From Achromobacter sp. MFA1 R4 (GTDB lineage: Bacteria > Pseudomonadota > Gammaproteobacteria > Burkholderiales > Burkholderiaceae_B): a DNA stretch of 64,000 nucleotides. Positions 1 to 8,189 of the stretch are shown here, in pieces. The position numbers and the translations under genes were made by a program. The notes under the pieces were generated by a model. It had not been told where the DNA came from. It made no database searches and saw nothing but the letters and a program-made list of their open reading frames with translations. The stretch spans positions 62,001-126,000 of the forward strand of contig NZ_LT707065.1 in NCBI RefSeq assembly GCF_900156745.1. The letters are read 5' to 3'. Each line of letters opens with the position of its first letter. Within the stretch, counting starts at the first letter, position 1.

Positions 1-309
1 GCGCCGCCCGGCCAGGGATTCGTAGTGGTATTCGCTGCCCAGCCCGCGCCGTTGCAAGGCTTCGCGGTCGGCCACGCGGACCACGCTGACCACTTCGTCC
101 TGCGCGGCGTCGTCGCCGCCGACCAGTTGCGAGACGCCCACGCCATAGGCCTCGGCCAGGCGCAGCACCGTGGAGATCGACGGCTCGCTCAGGCCCCGCT
201 CCAGTTTGGAGAGGTAGCTCTTGGTCAATCCCGTGCGCTGGGCAAGCTGTTCCAAAGACAGCGTTTGCTGGCGGCGCAGGGTGCGTAGGCGGTGCGGCAG
301 GTCGATCAT
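1..309 (-). CDS. XRE-family transcriptional regulator, N-terminal part (gene runs off the left edge)
   Basis: The first 103 codons of a minus-strand gene are visible, starting at ATG 309-307; the rest lies left of the window. The N-terminus is a Cro/CI-type helix-turn-helix over about residues 5-60, containing RTGLTKSYLSKLERGLSEPS, the usual recognition-helix pattern of XRE regulators. After residue 65 comes a linker entering what is usually a C-terminal cupin sensor domain in this family; the cupin itself is not visible. The gene is divergent from the amino-acid permease starting at 570, with about 260 bp between them, so control of that permease and of itself is a reasonable inference. XRE-cupin proteins often regulate amine or amino-acid catabolism. 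The family call is firm, the target is inferred. Confidence 0.85.
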   Translation of the reverse strand, partial: MIDLPHRLRTLRRQQTLSLEQLAQRTGLTKSYLSKLERGLSEPSISTVLRLAEAYGVGVSQLVGGDDAAQDEVVSVVRVADREALQRRGLGSEYHYESLAGRR

Positions 310-569
310 GGGCGGGAAAGGCGCAAATAACAACCGGCAAGAATGCCCGAAACCCGCGCCGCCGTCGAGCGGACCGCTGGCGCGCAGCGTCGGCGCGCGC
401 TTTCCCGACATCGTCGTCGTCGCACGGCCAACCCGATCCGCCGCACTTCAATCAGACCGATTCACGGGCATGGCAGGACGATTTTGTCCGACCATAGGCG
501 CGTTGGAAATCGAAGCGCAATCACGATGCAGTTCCACGGCCGCACCACCCGGCACAACGGAGAAAACAG

Positions 570-2006
570 TTGGCGAACACACCGCACACCACCCTGAAAG
601 GCGGCTTGAAATCCCGCCACCTGACCATGATGTCCATCGCCGGGGTCATCGGCGCCGCGCTTTTCGTGGGCTCGGGAAAACAGATCGCGCTGGCCGGGCC
701 AGCCGTGATCCTGGCCTACATCGGCGGCGGACTGCTGGTCATCCTGGTGATGCGCATGCTGGGCGAAATGGCCGTCGCCCACCCGGACACGGGCTCGTTC
801 TCCACCTACGCCGACCGCGCCATCGGCCGCTGGGCCGGCTTTACCATCGGCTGGCTGTACTGGTACTTCTGGGCGCTGCTTATGGGCTGGGAGGCCTACG
901 TGGCCGGCCAGATCCTGCACAACTGGTTCCCTTTCGTGCCTGACTGGGGCTATGCCCTGATCGTCACGCTGTCATTGATCGCCGTCAACCTCATGAACGT
1001 GCGCAGCTACGGCGAATTCGAGTTCTGGTTCGCCCTGGTCAAGGTCTGCGCCATCGTCATCTTCCTGGTCATCGGCAGCCTGGCGATCCTGCATCTCTGG
1101 CCATGGGGCCAGGCCCGCGGCTTGTCGCAATTAACTGCCCAGGGATTCATGCCCAATGGCGTAAAGTCCGTGGTCGTCGCGCTGCTGGGCGTCATGTTCG
1201 CCTTCATCGGCGCGGAAATCGTGACGGTCGCGGCGGCTGAATCCGCCAATCCCGCAAAGGAAATCATCCGGACGATCAGGTCGGTGGTGGGGCGCATCTG
1301 CCTTTTCTATGTCGGCTCGATCTTCATCGTGGTCTGCCTGGTTCCCTATGACGACCCCATGCTGACCCAGCCCACCCACGGAAGCTACAACGCCACCTTG
1401 AGCCTGCTTGGCATCCCGTATGCCCAGGTCATCGTCAATTTCGTGGTGCTGACGTCGGTCTGCAGCTGCTTCAACTCCGCGCTCTATACCGCGTCAAGAA
1501 TGTTGTATTCGCTGTCGCGTCGCGGCGATGCCCATCGCATCATGCAGACCACCGGCCGCCGCACCGGCGCGCCCTACGTGGGCGTGCTGGTCTCCAGCGT
1601 GTTCGCGTTCGCGGCCGTCTGGATGATGGCGACCGCCACCATGGATCTTTACGACGTACTGATGCAGGCCACCGGCACGATCGCCCTGCTGGTCTATCTG
1701 GTCATCGCCTGTTCACAATTGCGCATGCGCTACCGCCTGCAGGCCGAGGGCGTGGAGCTGAAGTTCAAGATGTGGCTCTTTCCGTGGCTGACCTATGCGG
1801 TGATCGTCTGCATCATCGCGGCCTTGGCCACCATGATCGTGGAAGGCACGTACCGCACCGAAGTGGCCTACACGTCGGCCCTGGCGGGTGTGATCGTCGT
1901 CATGGGAATCTCCGCGCAGCGCCTGGGCATCGGTCAGCGCGTCGTCCCAGGCGAAAGCAAAGACAAGCCGCCGGCGGGCGCCAACCTGCGGGAATCGCAG
2001 GTCTGA
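570..2006 (+). CDS. APC-family amino acid permease (GabP/AAT-like)
   Basis: A 478-residue polytopic inner-membrane protein of the normal length for APC transporters with about 12 membrane helices. The N-terminal block carries the family signature GVIGAALFVGSGKQIALAGP (about residues 25-44) and then GEMAVAHPDTGSFSTYADRA, as in GABA, proline and aromatic amino-acid permeases. The conserved FIGAEIVTVAAAES segment lies near residue 215. It is expected to import an amino acid or GABA with protons; the substrate cannot be read from the sequence. The start is a TTG at 570, chosen because the frame opens there with a GGAG-type ribosome site at about 559-562 and the first helix follows at the right distance. 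It is divergent from the XRE regulator and convergent with the aldolase gene. Confidence 0.9.
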   Translation: MANTPHTTLKGGLKSRHLTMMSIAGVIGAALFVGSGKQIALAGPAVILAYIGGGLLVILVMRMLGEMAVAHPDTGSFSTYADRAIGRWAGFTIGWLYWYFWALLMGWEAYVAGQILHNWFPFVPDWGYALIVTLSLIAVNLMNVRSYGEFEFWFALVKVCAIVIFLVIGSLAILHLWPWGQARGLSQLTAQGFMPNGVKSVVVALLGVMFAFIGAEIVTVAAAESANPAKEIIRTIRSVVGRICLFYVGSIFIVVCLVPYDDPMLTQPTHGSYNATLSLLGIPYAQVIVNFVVLTSVCSCFNSALYTASRMLYSLSRRGDAHRIMQTTGRRTGAPYVGVLVSSVFAFAAVWMMATATMDLYDVLMQATGTIALLVYLVIACSQLRMRYRLQAEGVELKFKMWLFPWLTYAVIVCIIAALATMIVEGTYRTEVAYTSALAGVIVVMGISAQRLGIGQRVVPGESKDKPPAGANLRESQV

Positions 2007-2059
2007 GCGCCAGGGCGCGGCATGAACGTCCGGGCGGCGGCGCGGCTGGCCGCCCCGCC

Positions 2060-2845
2060 TTAGCCGAGAACGTCGGGGTGCGCACGCAGCGCGCGGCGCG
2101 CGTAATACGAGAAGCCCACCTGCGAGCGCTTGGGCGTCAGGATCCAGTCATGCGCCTCGCGGCCCAGGGCCGGCGGAATCGGCTGGATCTTGCCCGCCGC
2201 CATCGCCAGCAACTGCATCCGCGCCGCGCGTTCGAACTGCAGGGCCAGCACGCAGGCTTCTTCCACCGACCCCGCCGCGATCAGCATGCCGTGATGCGAC
2301 AGCAGAATGGCGCGCTTGTCGCCCAGCGCCGCCGAGATAAGCTCGCCTTCCTCGTTGCCCACCGGCACGCCGGGCCAGTCCTTCAGAAAGGCCACGTCAT
2401 CATACAGCGGGCAGTTGTCCATGTGGGACACCTCCAGCGGCACCTCCAGCATCGACAGGGACGCGACGTGCAGCGGGTGCGTGTGGATGATGCAATTGAC
2501 GTCCGGACGCGCGCGGTAGATCCACGAATGGAACCGGTTCGCCGGGTTGGGCATCCCGCCGCCTTCCTGGACCCGCAGGTCCTCGTCCACCAGCAGCAGA
2601 TTGCTCGCGGTGATCTCATCGAAGCCCAGGCCCAGGCGCTGCGTGAAATACCGGTCCGGCTCGGGCGCGCGCGCCGTGATCTGGCCGGCCAGGCCCGAAT
2701 CATGCCCGCCGTCGAACAGGATGCGGCAGGTCAGCGCCAGGCGCTCGCGCAAGGTCCATTGCGGGGTGTCGAACTGGCGCTGCATCTCGGCCTGCGCGCG
2801 CGCGATCAGTTCATCTTTTCCCAGGTGCATCGTATCGGCCATCAT
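2060..2845 (-). CDS. Class II aldolase/adducin-domain protein
   Basis: A 261-residue protein with one aldolase II/adducin domain over about residues 30-235. The metal-site pattern is visible: IIHTHPLHVASLS gives the H-x-H pair, and LLSHHGMLIAAGSVEEA gives the third histidine region. Family members are zinc-dependent aldolases, epimerases or decarboxylases acting on small hydroxy-carbonyl compounds; this subfamily, often annotated simply as aldolase, has no clear substrate. It is the last gene of a minus-strand group, starting 7 bp after the glutathione-transferase stop and downstream of a Bug receptor, which suggests an organic-acid or aromatic catabolic role. No defect is visible. Confidence 0.85.
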   Translation of the reverse strand: MMADTMHLGKDELIARAQAEMQRQFDTPQWTLRERLALTCRILFDGGHDSGLAGQITARAPEPDRYFTQRLGLGFDEITASNLLLVDEDLRVQEGGGMPNPANRFHSWIYRARPDVNCIIHTHPLHVASLSMLEVPLEVSHMDNCPLYDDVAFLKDWPGVPVGNEEGELISAALGDKRAILLSHHGMLIAAGSVEEACVLALQFERAARMQLLAMAAGKIQPIPPALGREAHDWILTPKRSQVGFSYYARRALRAHPDVLG

Positions 2846-2852
2846 GTCTCCG

Positions 2853-3497
2853 TCATGCCGCTTCCATCAGCGGCGTAAATCCCGGCAAGGCGCGCATGCG
2901 CGCCAGCCAGGCAGTGATGTGGGCAAACGCGGACAGGTCATAGCCGCCCTCGTCCGCCATGCTCGTGTAAGGGTACAACGCGATATCCGCGATGGTCGGC
3001 GCCGTGCCCACCAGGTAATTCCGGCCCGCAAGGTGGGCGTCCATCAGCGCAGCGGCCTTCATCCCGGCTGCGCGCCACGCCACCATCTCCGGATCATCCC
3101 GCTTTGCCGTCTGGCGCAGGTGGATCAAGAGCCGCGGCTGCGCAAACGCATGCATGTGCTGCGTCTGCTCGAAGCTCAGCCAGCTTGATACCTGCGCCTG
3201 CGCCAGCCGGTCGGCCGGCACCCAAGGGGTGCCCATGCCCAGATACCAGAGGATGGCCTGCGACTCCGCCAGCCAATGCCCCTCCGGCGTCAGCAACGCG
3301 GGCACCTGACGCCACGGGTTGATGCGGGCGAACGCGTCGGATTCCAGATCGCCCCGGACGATATCGAACGTGCGCCGCGTGAGCCGCAGGCCCATCAGCC
3401 CGCAGGCCAACCGGATCTTCCACGCATTGCCCGATCGCAGCGTGTCGGCCAGTTCCAGCGGCTTGCCCGCCAAGGGGTGGGACGCCTGAGTCGTCAT
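2853..3497 (-). CDS. Glutathione S-transferase family protein
   Basis: A 214-residue cytosolic protein of typical GST length. The N-terminal thioredoxin-fold half includes SGNAWKIRLACGLMGL and INPWRQVPALLTPEGHWLAESQAI; the VPAL segment and following E-S pair are the glutathione-binding hallmarks. The C-terminal helical half contains TIADIALYPYTSMADEGGYD, the N-capping/hydrophobic staple region of GSTs. The start at 3497 is preferred over an upstream in-frame ATG because AAGGAG lies just upstream and upstream residues do not resemble a GST. It sits between a Bug receptor and the aldolase gene in one transcription unit. A detoxification or isomerase step is possible, but the substrate is unknown. 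Confidence 0.88.
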   Translation of the reverse strand: MTTQASHPLAGKPLELADTLRSGNAWKIRLACGLMGLRLTRRTFDIVRGDLESDAFARINPWRQVPALLTPEGHWLAESQAILWYLGMGTPWVPADRLAQAQVSSWLSFEQTQHMHAFAQPRLLIHLRQTAKRDDPEMVAWRAAGMKAAALMDAHLAGRNYLVGTAPTIADIALYPYTSMADEGGYDLSAFAHITAWLARMRALPGFTPLMEAA

Positions 3498-3525
3498 GCC
3501 ATGCTCCTTTTCATGAGTACGATGC

Positions 3526-4488
3526 CTAGTCCATCCTGATGTTGGCGCGCTTGACGATGTCGGCCCACTTGGCCTTCTCACCGCCGATGAAGCGCTGGTA
3601 TTCGTCGGGCGTGCCTGTATAGAGCTGCGTGCCCTGCGCCGCAAGCTGCGCCTTCAGGTCGGGCGAGGCCAACGTCTTCTGCAGCGCCGCGTTCAGCGCC
3701 GCCAACACGTCCGGCGGCGTGCCCGCCGGGGCGAAGAAGGCGTTCCAGGAACTGATCTGCAGGCCGGCGTCGCCCGCCTCCGGGCTGGGAGGCACGCCCG
3801 GCGCGGACGGCAACGGCTTGTCCGACGCCACCGCCAACGCGCGCAGCTTGCCCGAGGCCACATGCGGCATGATCACCGGGCTGGCGTCCATCACCACGTC
3901 CACCTGCTCGCCGATGGCGGCATTCACGGCCTCGCTGCCGCTCTTGAACGGGACGTGCACGATATCCACGCCCGCGGTCAGCTTCAGCAGCTCCAGCCCC
4001 AGATGCGGAGAGCTGGCGTTGCCCGCCGAGCCGAAGTTCAGCTTGGCCGGATTGGCCTTGGCGTACTTGACGAACTCCGCGAACGACGCGGCAGGCACGC
4101 CGGCGCGCACGGCCAACAGATAAGGCGAACCGGACACCATGCCCACCGGCGCGAACTTGTCCGCGTCATAACTGAGCTTGGCGTAGATCAGCGGGTTCAC
4201 CACCTGCGTGCCGACAGTCCCCATGAACAGCGTGTAGCCATCGGCCGGCGCGGTGGCCGCCACCTGCGCCGCAATCACCCCGCCCGCGCCGGGCCGGTTC
4301 TCGATCACGATCCCCTGCCCCAACACGTCCCCCATTCCCTTGCCGACCTGGCGCGCCACGATATCCGTGATGCCCCCGGCGCCAAACGGCACCACCAACC
4401 GGATCGGCCGCTCCGGAAACGCGGCCTGCGCGCCGCCCGCCATTCCCGCCGCCATCGCCAGTGCGGCCACCATGTTCAAAACCTTCAT
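3526..4488 (-). CDS. Tripartite tricarboxylate transporter receptor (Bug family)
   Basis: A 320-residue periplasmic binding protein. Residues 1-22 form a Sec signal peptide ending AQA; the mature part starts FPERPIRLVVPFGAGG, the standard Bug opening, followed by NRPGAGGVIAAQ and ADGYTLFMGT, which line the carboxylate site. The C-terminal SWNAFFAPAGTPPDVLAALN is also typical. Bug proteins capture small carboxylates or amides, sometimes with TctAB membrane partners and often as orphans, as here. The gene heads the minus-strand group with the GST and aldolase genes; AAGGGG lies six bases before its ATG. Its 5' flank is where the accessory block begins. Confidence 0.93.
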   Translation of the reverse strand: MKVLNMVAALAMAAGMAGGAQAAFPERPIRLVVPFGAGGITDIVARQVGKGMGDVLGQGIVIENRPGAGGVIAAQVAATAPADGYTLFMGTVGTQVVNPLIYAKLSYDADKFAPVGMVSGSPYLLAVRAGVPAASFAEFVKYAKANPAKLNFGSAGNASSPHLGLELLKLTAGVDIVHVPFKSGSEAVNAAIGEQVDVVMDASPVIMPHVASGKLRALAVASDKPLPSAPGVPPSPEAGDAGLQISSWNAFFAPAGTPPDVLAALNAALQKTLASPDLKAQLAAQGTQLYTGTPDEYQRFIGGEKAKWADIVKRANIRMD

Positions 4489-4522
4489 GCCATTCCCCTT
4501 GTATGCGCCGTCGCGGCGCTAT

Positions 4523-4535
4523 GACACAAAGTGTC
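4523..4535. promoter_or_regulatory. Short perfect palindrome upstream of the Bug receptor gene
   Basis: GACAC-AAA-GTGTC is an inverted repeat centred 41 bp upstream of the Bug receptor ATG. The position suits an operator for a dimeric regulator of the Bug-GST-aldolase unit, but the arms are only 5 bp and no regulator is linked to it. Confidence 0.3.
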
Positions 4536-4577
4536 CTATAGAGCATTGATTTTCCGCAAGGGAAAGTTGATTAGGGA

Positions 4578-4720
4578 AATCCTTGAGGGGCCGGAATAAA
4601 GTTCGCCTTTTCTGTTGAAGTTCGCGTTTTGGCTTTGGCCGGCAACACCTGCTATTGCGCAGGTATCTTCTCTCATTCTGTGCGGATGGACGGCCTGCAG
4701 GCTGAAGAAAGGCGAACTTT
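4578..4720. repeat. Left repeat cluster of the accessory block
   Basis: Positions 4578-4610 (33 bp, AATCCTTGAGGGGC... ending GTTCGCCTTT) match 9131-9163 in the same orientation at 31 of 33 positions. Within it, GGAATAAAGTTCGCCTTTT (4593-4611) is the exact reverse complement of 9104-9122. A diverged copy GAAGTTCGCGTTTT follows at 4617-4630, and an inverted AAAGGCGAACTTT lies at 4708-4720. Multiple copies in both orientations resemble recombinase arm or core sites, or element termini, but no recombinase gene is present in the window. Confidence 0.75.
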
Positions 4721-4994
4721 GCAATAGACGCGATTAAATTAGCGCGACAGTTCAAGCCGGCAGATTTGGGATATGCCCGTATGGGCATTTGGGAAGAGGC
4801 GCGGGCGTCTCGAGCACTCGCCTATAAGTTGGGAGTTGTAAGAGAAGAAAGCCGTTCTTTGTATGGAAGGCCCGGGGACCCTGTGGTCAGTGGCTGCTTC
4901 CGGCCACGAGCGGACCACCCTAGAAATGACCAACAGACAGTGAGCGGGCGATAGTCCCCCAATGGGACGTCGGTGTCGACTGTGGTGTTAGCTC

Positions 4995-5444
4995 TCACCG
5001 TATTCTCACCACCGTGCTCTGACGTCCGAGTAATGGCGTTCCCTTGAAGGGAGGGCAATGCTGGTGCAGGAGGGCCTCAAAGCGTTGGTACTCCGAAACT
5101 AAAACGGCGCCGAACACTAGGCGTGCGCCCCTCAGTTCAGCGATGTTCGGCAGGCCGATATTACCGTTCTTGTGCCCTTGAACGTGGGCCTTGATTCGGC
5201 TAACTGGTGAGATGTCTTTGCCCCAGTAAACAGGGTACCAGTCAGGAAAGCCCGGCACTTGGGCTAGCCCGGTCTTGGGGGCTGCGGGCATGTGAGTCCA
5301 GATCCCGTACACGGCGGCAGCGGATTGCTGAATCGGGAACTCGCCCCCAATTTCAATAGCGCCGTACAGGCAGTCGTGAACTTTGAGTCCGTGCTCTGCG
5401 GCGAATGATTTCAAGAACTTTGGAACGAGCGCGACTTCTGGCAT
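4995..5444 (-). CDS. GIY-YIG nuclease-like protein
   Basis: A 149-residue protein that resembles compact GIY-YIG proteins. The segment WYPVYWGKDISPVSRIKAHV (about residues 68-87) fits the second tyrosine-glycine strand and following catalytic arginine helix of that fold, and VSEYQRFEALLHQHCPPFKG (about 117-136) fits the helix carrying the metal-binding glutamate. The AAAVYGIWTHM segment near residue 43 would be the first strand. If correct it would cut DNA, as in many mobile-element or defence genes. The ATG at 5444 has a weak ribosome site. It lies alone at the left side of the accessory block, on the same strand as the next gene, 246 bp downstream of that gene's stop. The fold call is from motif reading only. 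Confidence 0.55.
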   Translation of the reverse strand: MPEVALVPKFLKSFAAEHGLKVHDCLYGAIEIGGEFPIQQSAAAVYGIWTHMPAAPKTGLAQVPGFPDWYPVYWGKDISPVSRIKAHVQGHKNGNIGLPNIAELRGARLVFGAVLVSEYQRFEALLHQHCPPFKGTPLLGRQSTVVRIR

Positions 5445-5690
5445 GTGAAACCTAATCTTGAGTGATGGGTGGCCTTTGACGAGCTGAAGATACAGTCACT
5501 ACAGCCGCTTTGGTATGGTCGGAATCGTACCCCCACTTGATGGTAATACTGCTAGGGTGATCACCAGGCGCACCGCAGGGAGTCTGCTTTCGCCGCCGGC
5601 TGCACGCGACCCGTTACTGCCGGTCAAGGCGCTAGATTTGAAAGGGCCGGTATTAGTGCCGAGCGGTCGCCCGGTAAGTCCAGAACCCGT

Positions 5691-6680
5691 TCAGAACGGC
5701 AAATCGTCATCGACGCTGGCTTTCGGCAAAGCTCCGGGGGGCAACGGAAGGTTCGTCACCACGAATAGGTTCAGGATGTCTTCACGGTCCATAAACATCA
5801 CCTGACTGCGTTTAGTCGCGTCCAGCTTATTGCCGAGCCAGTTCCTAGCTTGCTTGGTGATCTCACCGCCAGCGACAATGAAGGCATGGTCGACGAGCAC
5901 GCGTTTGCCGATCTCCGGGTCGAATACTTCGTGTCCGAGCATCATCACGACTTGGTTGTAAATCTCGGCAATATTGGCGTTCTCGCCTTTGGACACGCCC
6001 GAAGCGTCGAGCTTGCCCTTCTTCGCTTGAATCCCGAAATACAGCACGTGATGCGTGGGCAGGATGTATTTCATCCAGACGTCCTTGCCGTACTCAAGCG
6101 CTTTGTCCTTGTGACCCGCAGCGGTGATGCGATGGAAGCCGAGCTGGCGAAACAGAGGCAGCAGAACTTCCTCGATCAGCTCATCCTCTGAGGCCTTGTC
6201 CAGATACGTGACCAATTGCTCGCGCCGTGCCAGTTCGGCGGCCGAGAACGGCCTGTGGGGATTGGCCCGTGGCGTCGCGATCGTATTGGTCGCAACATGG
6301 CGGACATAGCATTTCTTATCATCAGCGTAAAACGGCTCGAAACCCTCTCTGGCCAACGCCGCGGCCAACATGGCCATGGCGCGCGAACGGTCGTACCCCT
6401 CATTCTGGGCGTCCGATTGGTCCATGAGCCGTTCAATGACGCGTGCGAATGTATCTGGGGGCGTGTTCGGGCCCGGCTGAGGTTCAGCCAGGATCGAACG
6501 CAGCGTCTCCGCAACCCACGCTTGACGCGTCGAGCCGTCGTGAACATAGTCGGTGTCGCAGTCCATGAAGAATTCGGTGAGGCGACTGCTGCTGCGATAC
6601 ACGAACAACGATTCGTCCGAGACGAAGTTGCCGCAGATCATATCGGCGACCTGCATGAGGGTGCGCTGCTTGAACTGCAT
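5691..6680 (-). CDS. Mrr-like PD-(D/E)XK protein with AbiJ-NTD-like N-terminus and SSB-like tail
   Basis: A 329-residue protein with three parts. Residues 25-130, with RSSSRLTEFF and an R-rich helical stretch ending in a short strand, resemble the AbiJ N-terminal domain family of abortive-infection proteins. Residues 165-310 look like a restriction-endonuclease fold of the Mrr type: E171 in the IEEVLLPLFRQLGF helix, D200 in EYGKD, and Q218-A-K220 in the FGIQAKKGK strand form an E-D-QxK active site. The last residues are SVDDDLPF, close to the DDDIPF tip of bacterial single-stranded-DNA-binding protein. AAGGA lies 7 bp before the ATG. The gene is divergent from the HEPN-like gene. A DNA-cutting defence effector is the most likely role; this is inferred from architecture, not from a named homologue. 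Confidence 0.7.
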   Translation of the reverse strand: MQFKQRTLMQVADMICGNFVSDESLFVYRSSSRLTEFFMDCDTDYVHDGSTRQAWVAETLRSILAEPQPGPNTPPDTFARVIERLMDQSDAQNEGYDRSRAMAMLAAALAREGFEPFYADDKKCYVRHVATNTIATPRANPHRPFSAAELARREQLVTYLDKASEDELIEEVLLPLFRQLGFHRITAAGHKDKALEYGKDVWMKYILPTHHVLYFGIQAKKGKLDASGVSKGENANIAEIYNQVVMMLGHEVFDPEIGKRVLVDHAFIVAGGEITKQARNWLGNKLDATKRSQVMFMDREDILNLFVVTNLPLPPGALPKASVDDDLPF

Positions 6681-6903
6681 CTTATTGTCCTTTTCTGACT
6701 GGCTGCGCAGCTATTAACTTTCGTCCGGGATGACAGGGATTATCATGCAAATGGCTTCCAGCACAAGGCCGTATCTACCAGCCTGCGGCCAGACCTGTAT
6801 GTGTCAGACACGACAATATCGCGTTGTCCGGCCGATGGACCTTATATTGCCGGGAGAAGCCGGTCAATGGTGCGCGGTGAAGATCCAATCGAATGGAGAT
6901 TTG

Positions 6904-7635
6904 ATGGAGCCTTGTGCGCACAGCAAACTGGAGCTTTCTCTCGACCGGTGGCAGGAATGCCACTGGCACCTACACCAGATGGAGGCCAATTATCACGAGC
7001 CCGAGCCGTTCCGCTACTCGCTGAACTCCTTCATTCGTGCCGTCAAAGAAGTGCCGCTAAAGCTGCAAAACGATCTGCAGAGACATCCGGAGGCCAGGGC
7101 CAGGATTAAAACGCTGCAAGATACCGTTTTTGCAAACGACTTATTCAACATGCTCGGGAAACAGCGCGATTTCATTGTCCACCATGGCGCGCTGAATCTG
7201 AAAAGCCGCGGCCAGATCGGAACGACCGAGGGGAGCAAAATCAAACTAAGTTTCCCTTTTGCCGTTCATCCGTGGGAGACGTCGATCGAGGCCTATGAGC
7301 GGTACAAGGAAATGTGCCGGGCGAACAAGGTCCTGCGCGGTCTTGGACCGGATTGTGATTCCGCGCCTGCTCTCTGGCGAACGTGGATAATCCCGCAGTT
7401 TCACGATAGGGATTTGCTCGATGTCGCGTTCGAAGCATGGACGTTGCTCGGCGAACTCCTATCCGGCGCCGTTGAGGCCTTCGGCGGGGAAAAACTCGAC
7501 CTCAGCATGCCGTGCAGGCATGACCCCGAACTTGTCCGCATCAAGCGCTTCAGTCAGCAGGAATTTTTCATGAGCGTCGACGGTATCGATCTCGAAGCGG
7601 AAGAACGCAAATGGCGGGCGCGGAAAGCGCAGTAG
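6904..7635 (+). CDS. HEPN-like protein (putative RNase)
   Basis: A predicted 243-residue soluble, helical protein. The sequence FRYSLNSFIRAVKEVP (about residues 36-51) followed by R88-D-F-I-V-H93-H-G gives the R-(N/D)-x3-H pattern of HEPN ribonucleases, in the position expected for the second long helix pair. Residues beyond 105 have no feature I recognise. The open frame extends up to 6730, but the start at 6904 is chosen because GGAG sits five bases upstream and the upstream residues are cysteine-rich and uncharacteristic. It is followed after 10 bp by a small nuclease-like gene, suggesting a two-gene unit, and is divergent from the Mrr-like gene. A role in defence or as a toxin is inferred. 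Confidence 0.6.
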   Translation: MEPCAHSKLELSLDRWQECHWHLHQMEANYHEPEPFRYSLNSFIRAVKEVPLKLQNDLQRHPEARARIKTLQDTVFANDLFNMLGKQRDFIVHHGALNLKSRGQIGTTEGSKIKLSFPFAVHPWETSIEAYERYKEMCRANKVLRGLGPDCDSAPALWRTWIIPQFHDRDLLDVAFEAWTLLGELLSGAVEAFGGEKLDLSMPCRHDPELVRIKRFSQQEFFMSVDGIDLEAEERKWRARKAQ

Positions 7636-7645
7636 GGGCGATGCC

Positions 7646-8146
7646 ATGGACCGCGACATACTCATCGCGCACCTGACGACCGCGCTCCGCGCCATAACAG
7701 CGCCTCGTTTCTACGAAACCGAACGGGGATTTCAGGGCGAACTTCTGGTCGGGCTGCAGCGGGTGATTCCGGAGGACTTTCTGCCAGATCGGGTCATAAT
7801 TGAACAGGAGTATCAGAAGCGGCTCCGTGTGCACGGGCTCACCATCCGGCCAGATATCATCATTCATGAACCCTTTGACCCGAGCCGACACCGGTCACGC
7901 CGGGACGGGAATGTCGCCGTCATGGAGCTTAAACGTGCAGCAACGGCCGAAAAGGCTGCTGCCGACATAGAGAGCTTGATGATAATGATGGAAGTTCTTG
8001 AATACCCGCTGGCGATCTTTGTCAATATCGCGTCCGAAGTCACACACGCAGATGTCGTACCAGCCGAATGGCGGGAACGGATTATCTGTTTTGCCGTGAA
8101 CCTGCGGAATGGTGAGGCACACGTAGTCCGATCCGACATGGTTTGA
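7646..8146 (+). CDS. Small PD-(D/E)XK nuclease-like protein
   Basis: A 166-residue protein with a compact restriction-nuclease-like core. E32 in GFQGELL, D70 in TIRPDIIIHE and E94-x-K96 in AVMELKR form the E...PD...ExK arrangement, with about 23 residues between the D and the ExK strand. A helix and IFVNIAS strand follow as in the fold. Proteins with this minimal core serve as nuclease subunits or DNA-binding partners. The ATG at 7646 follows AGGGGCG; the gene lies 10 bp after the HEPN-like gene and 43 bp before the next gene, so the three probably share a transcript. Whether it is active or only structural cannot be told. Confidence 0.6.
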   Translation: MDRDILIAHLTTALRAITAPRFYETERGFQGELLVGLQRVIPEDFLPDRVIIEQEYQKRLRVHGLTIRPDIIIHEPFDPSRHRSRRDGNVAVMELKRAATAEKAAADIESLMIMMEVLEYPLAIFVNIASEVTHADVVPAEWRERIICFAVNLRNGEAHVVRSDMV

Positions 8147-8189
8147 ATAGACTCGATACGGTGAGGCTCCTCACCTTGGGGCAGTCACA

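Larger units (their letters stand above)
4489..4994. other. Gene-free left flank of the accessory block
   Basis: About 500 bp with no convincing gene. It holds the Bug promoter region, the left repeat group (4578-4720), and a 6-bp inverted repeat ATGCCC-GTAT-GGGCAT at 4773-4788. From about 4540 onward base composition drops below that of the flanking operons. Short open frames here lack ribosome sites and recognisable sequence. Confidence 0.6.

Noticed and set aside
2032..2055. GC-rich inverted repeat between the permease and aldolase genes
   Set aside because: The arms are only about 6 bp in very GC-rich sequence and no T tract follows, so a terminator cannot be supported.
6730..6903. Upstream extension of the HEPN-like gene
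   Set aside because: The extension lacks a ribosome site and has odd cysteine-rich composition, whereas 6904 has GGAG at the right distance.
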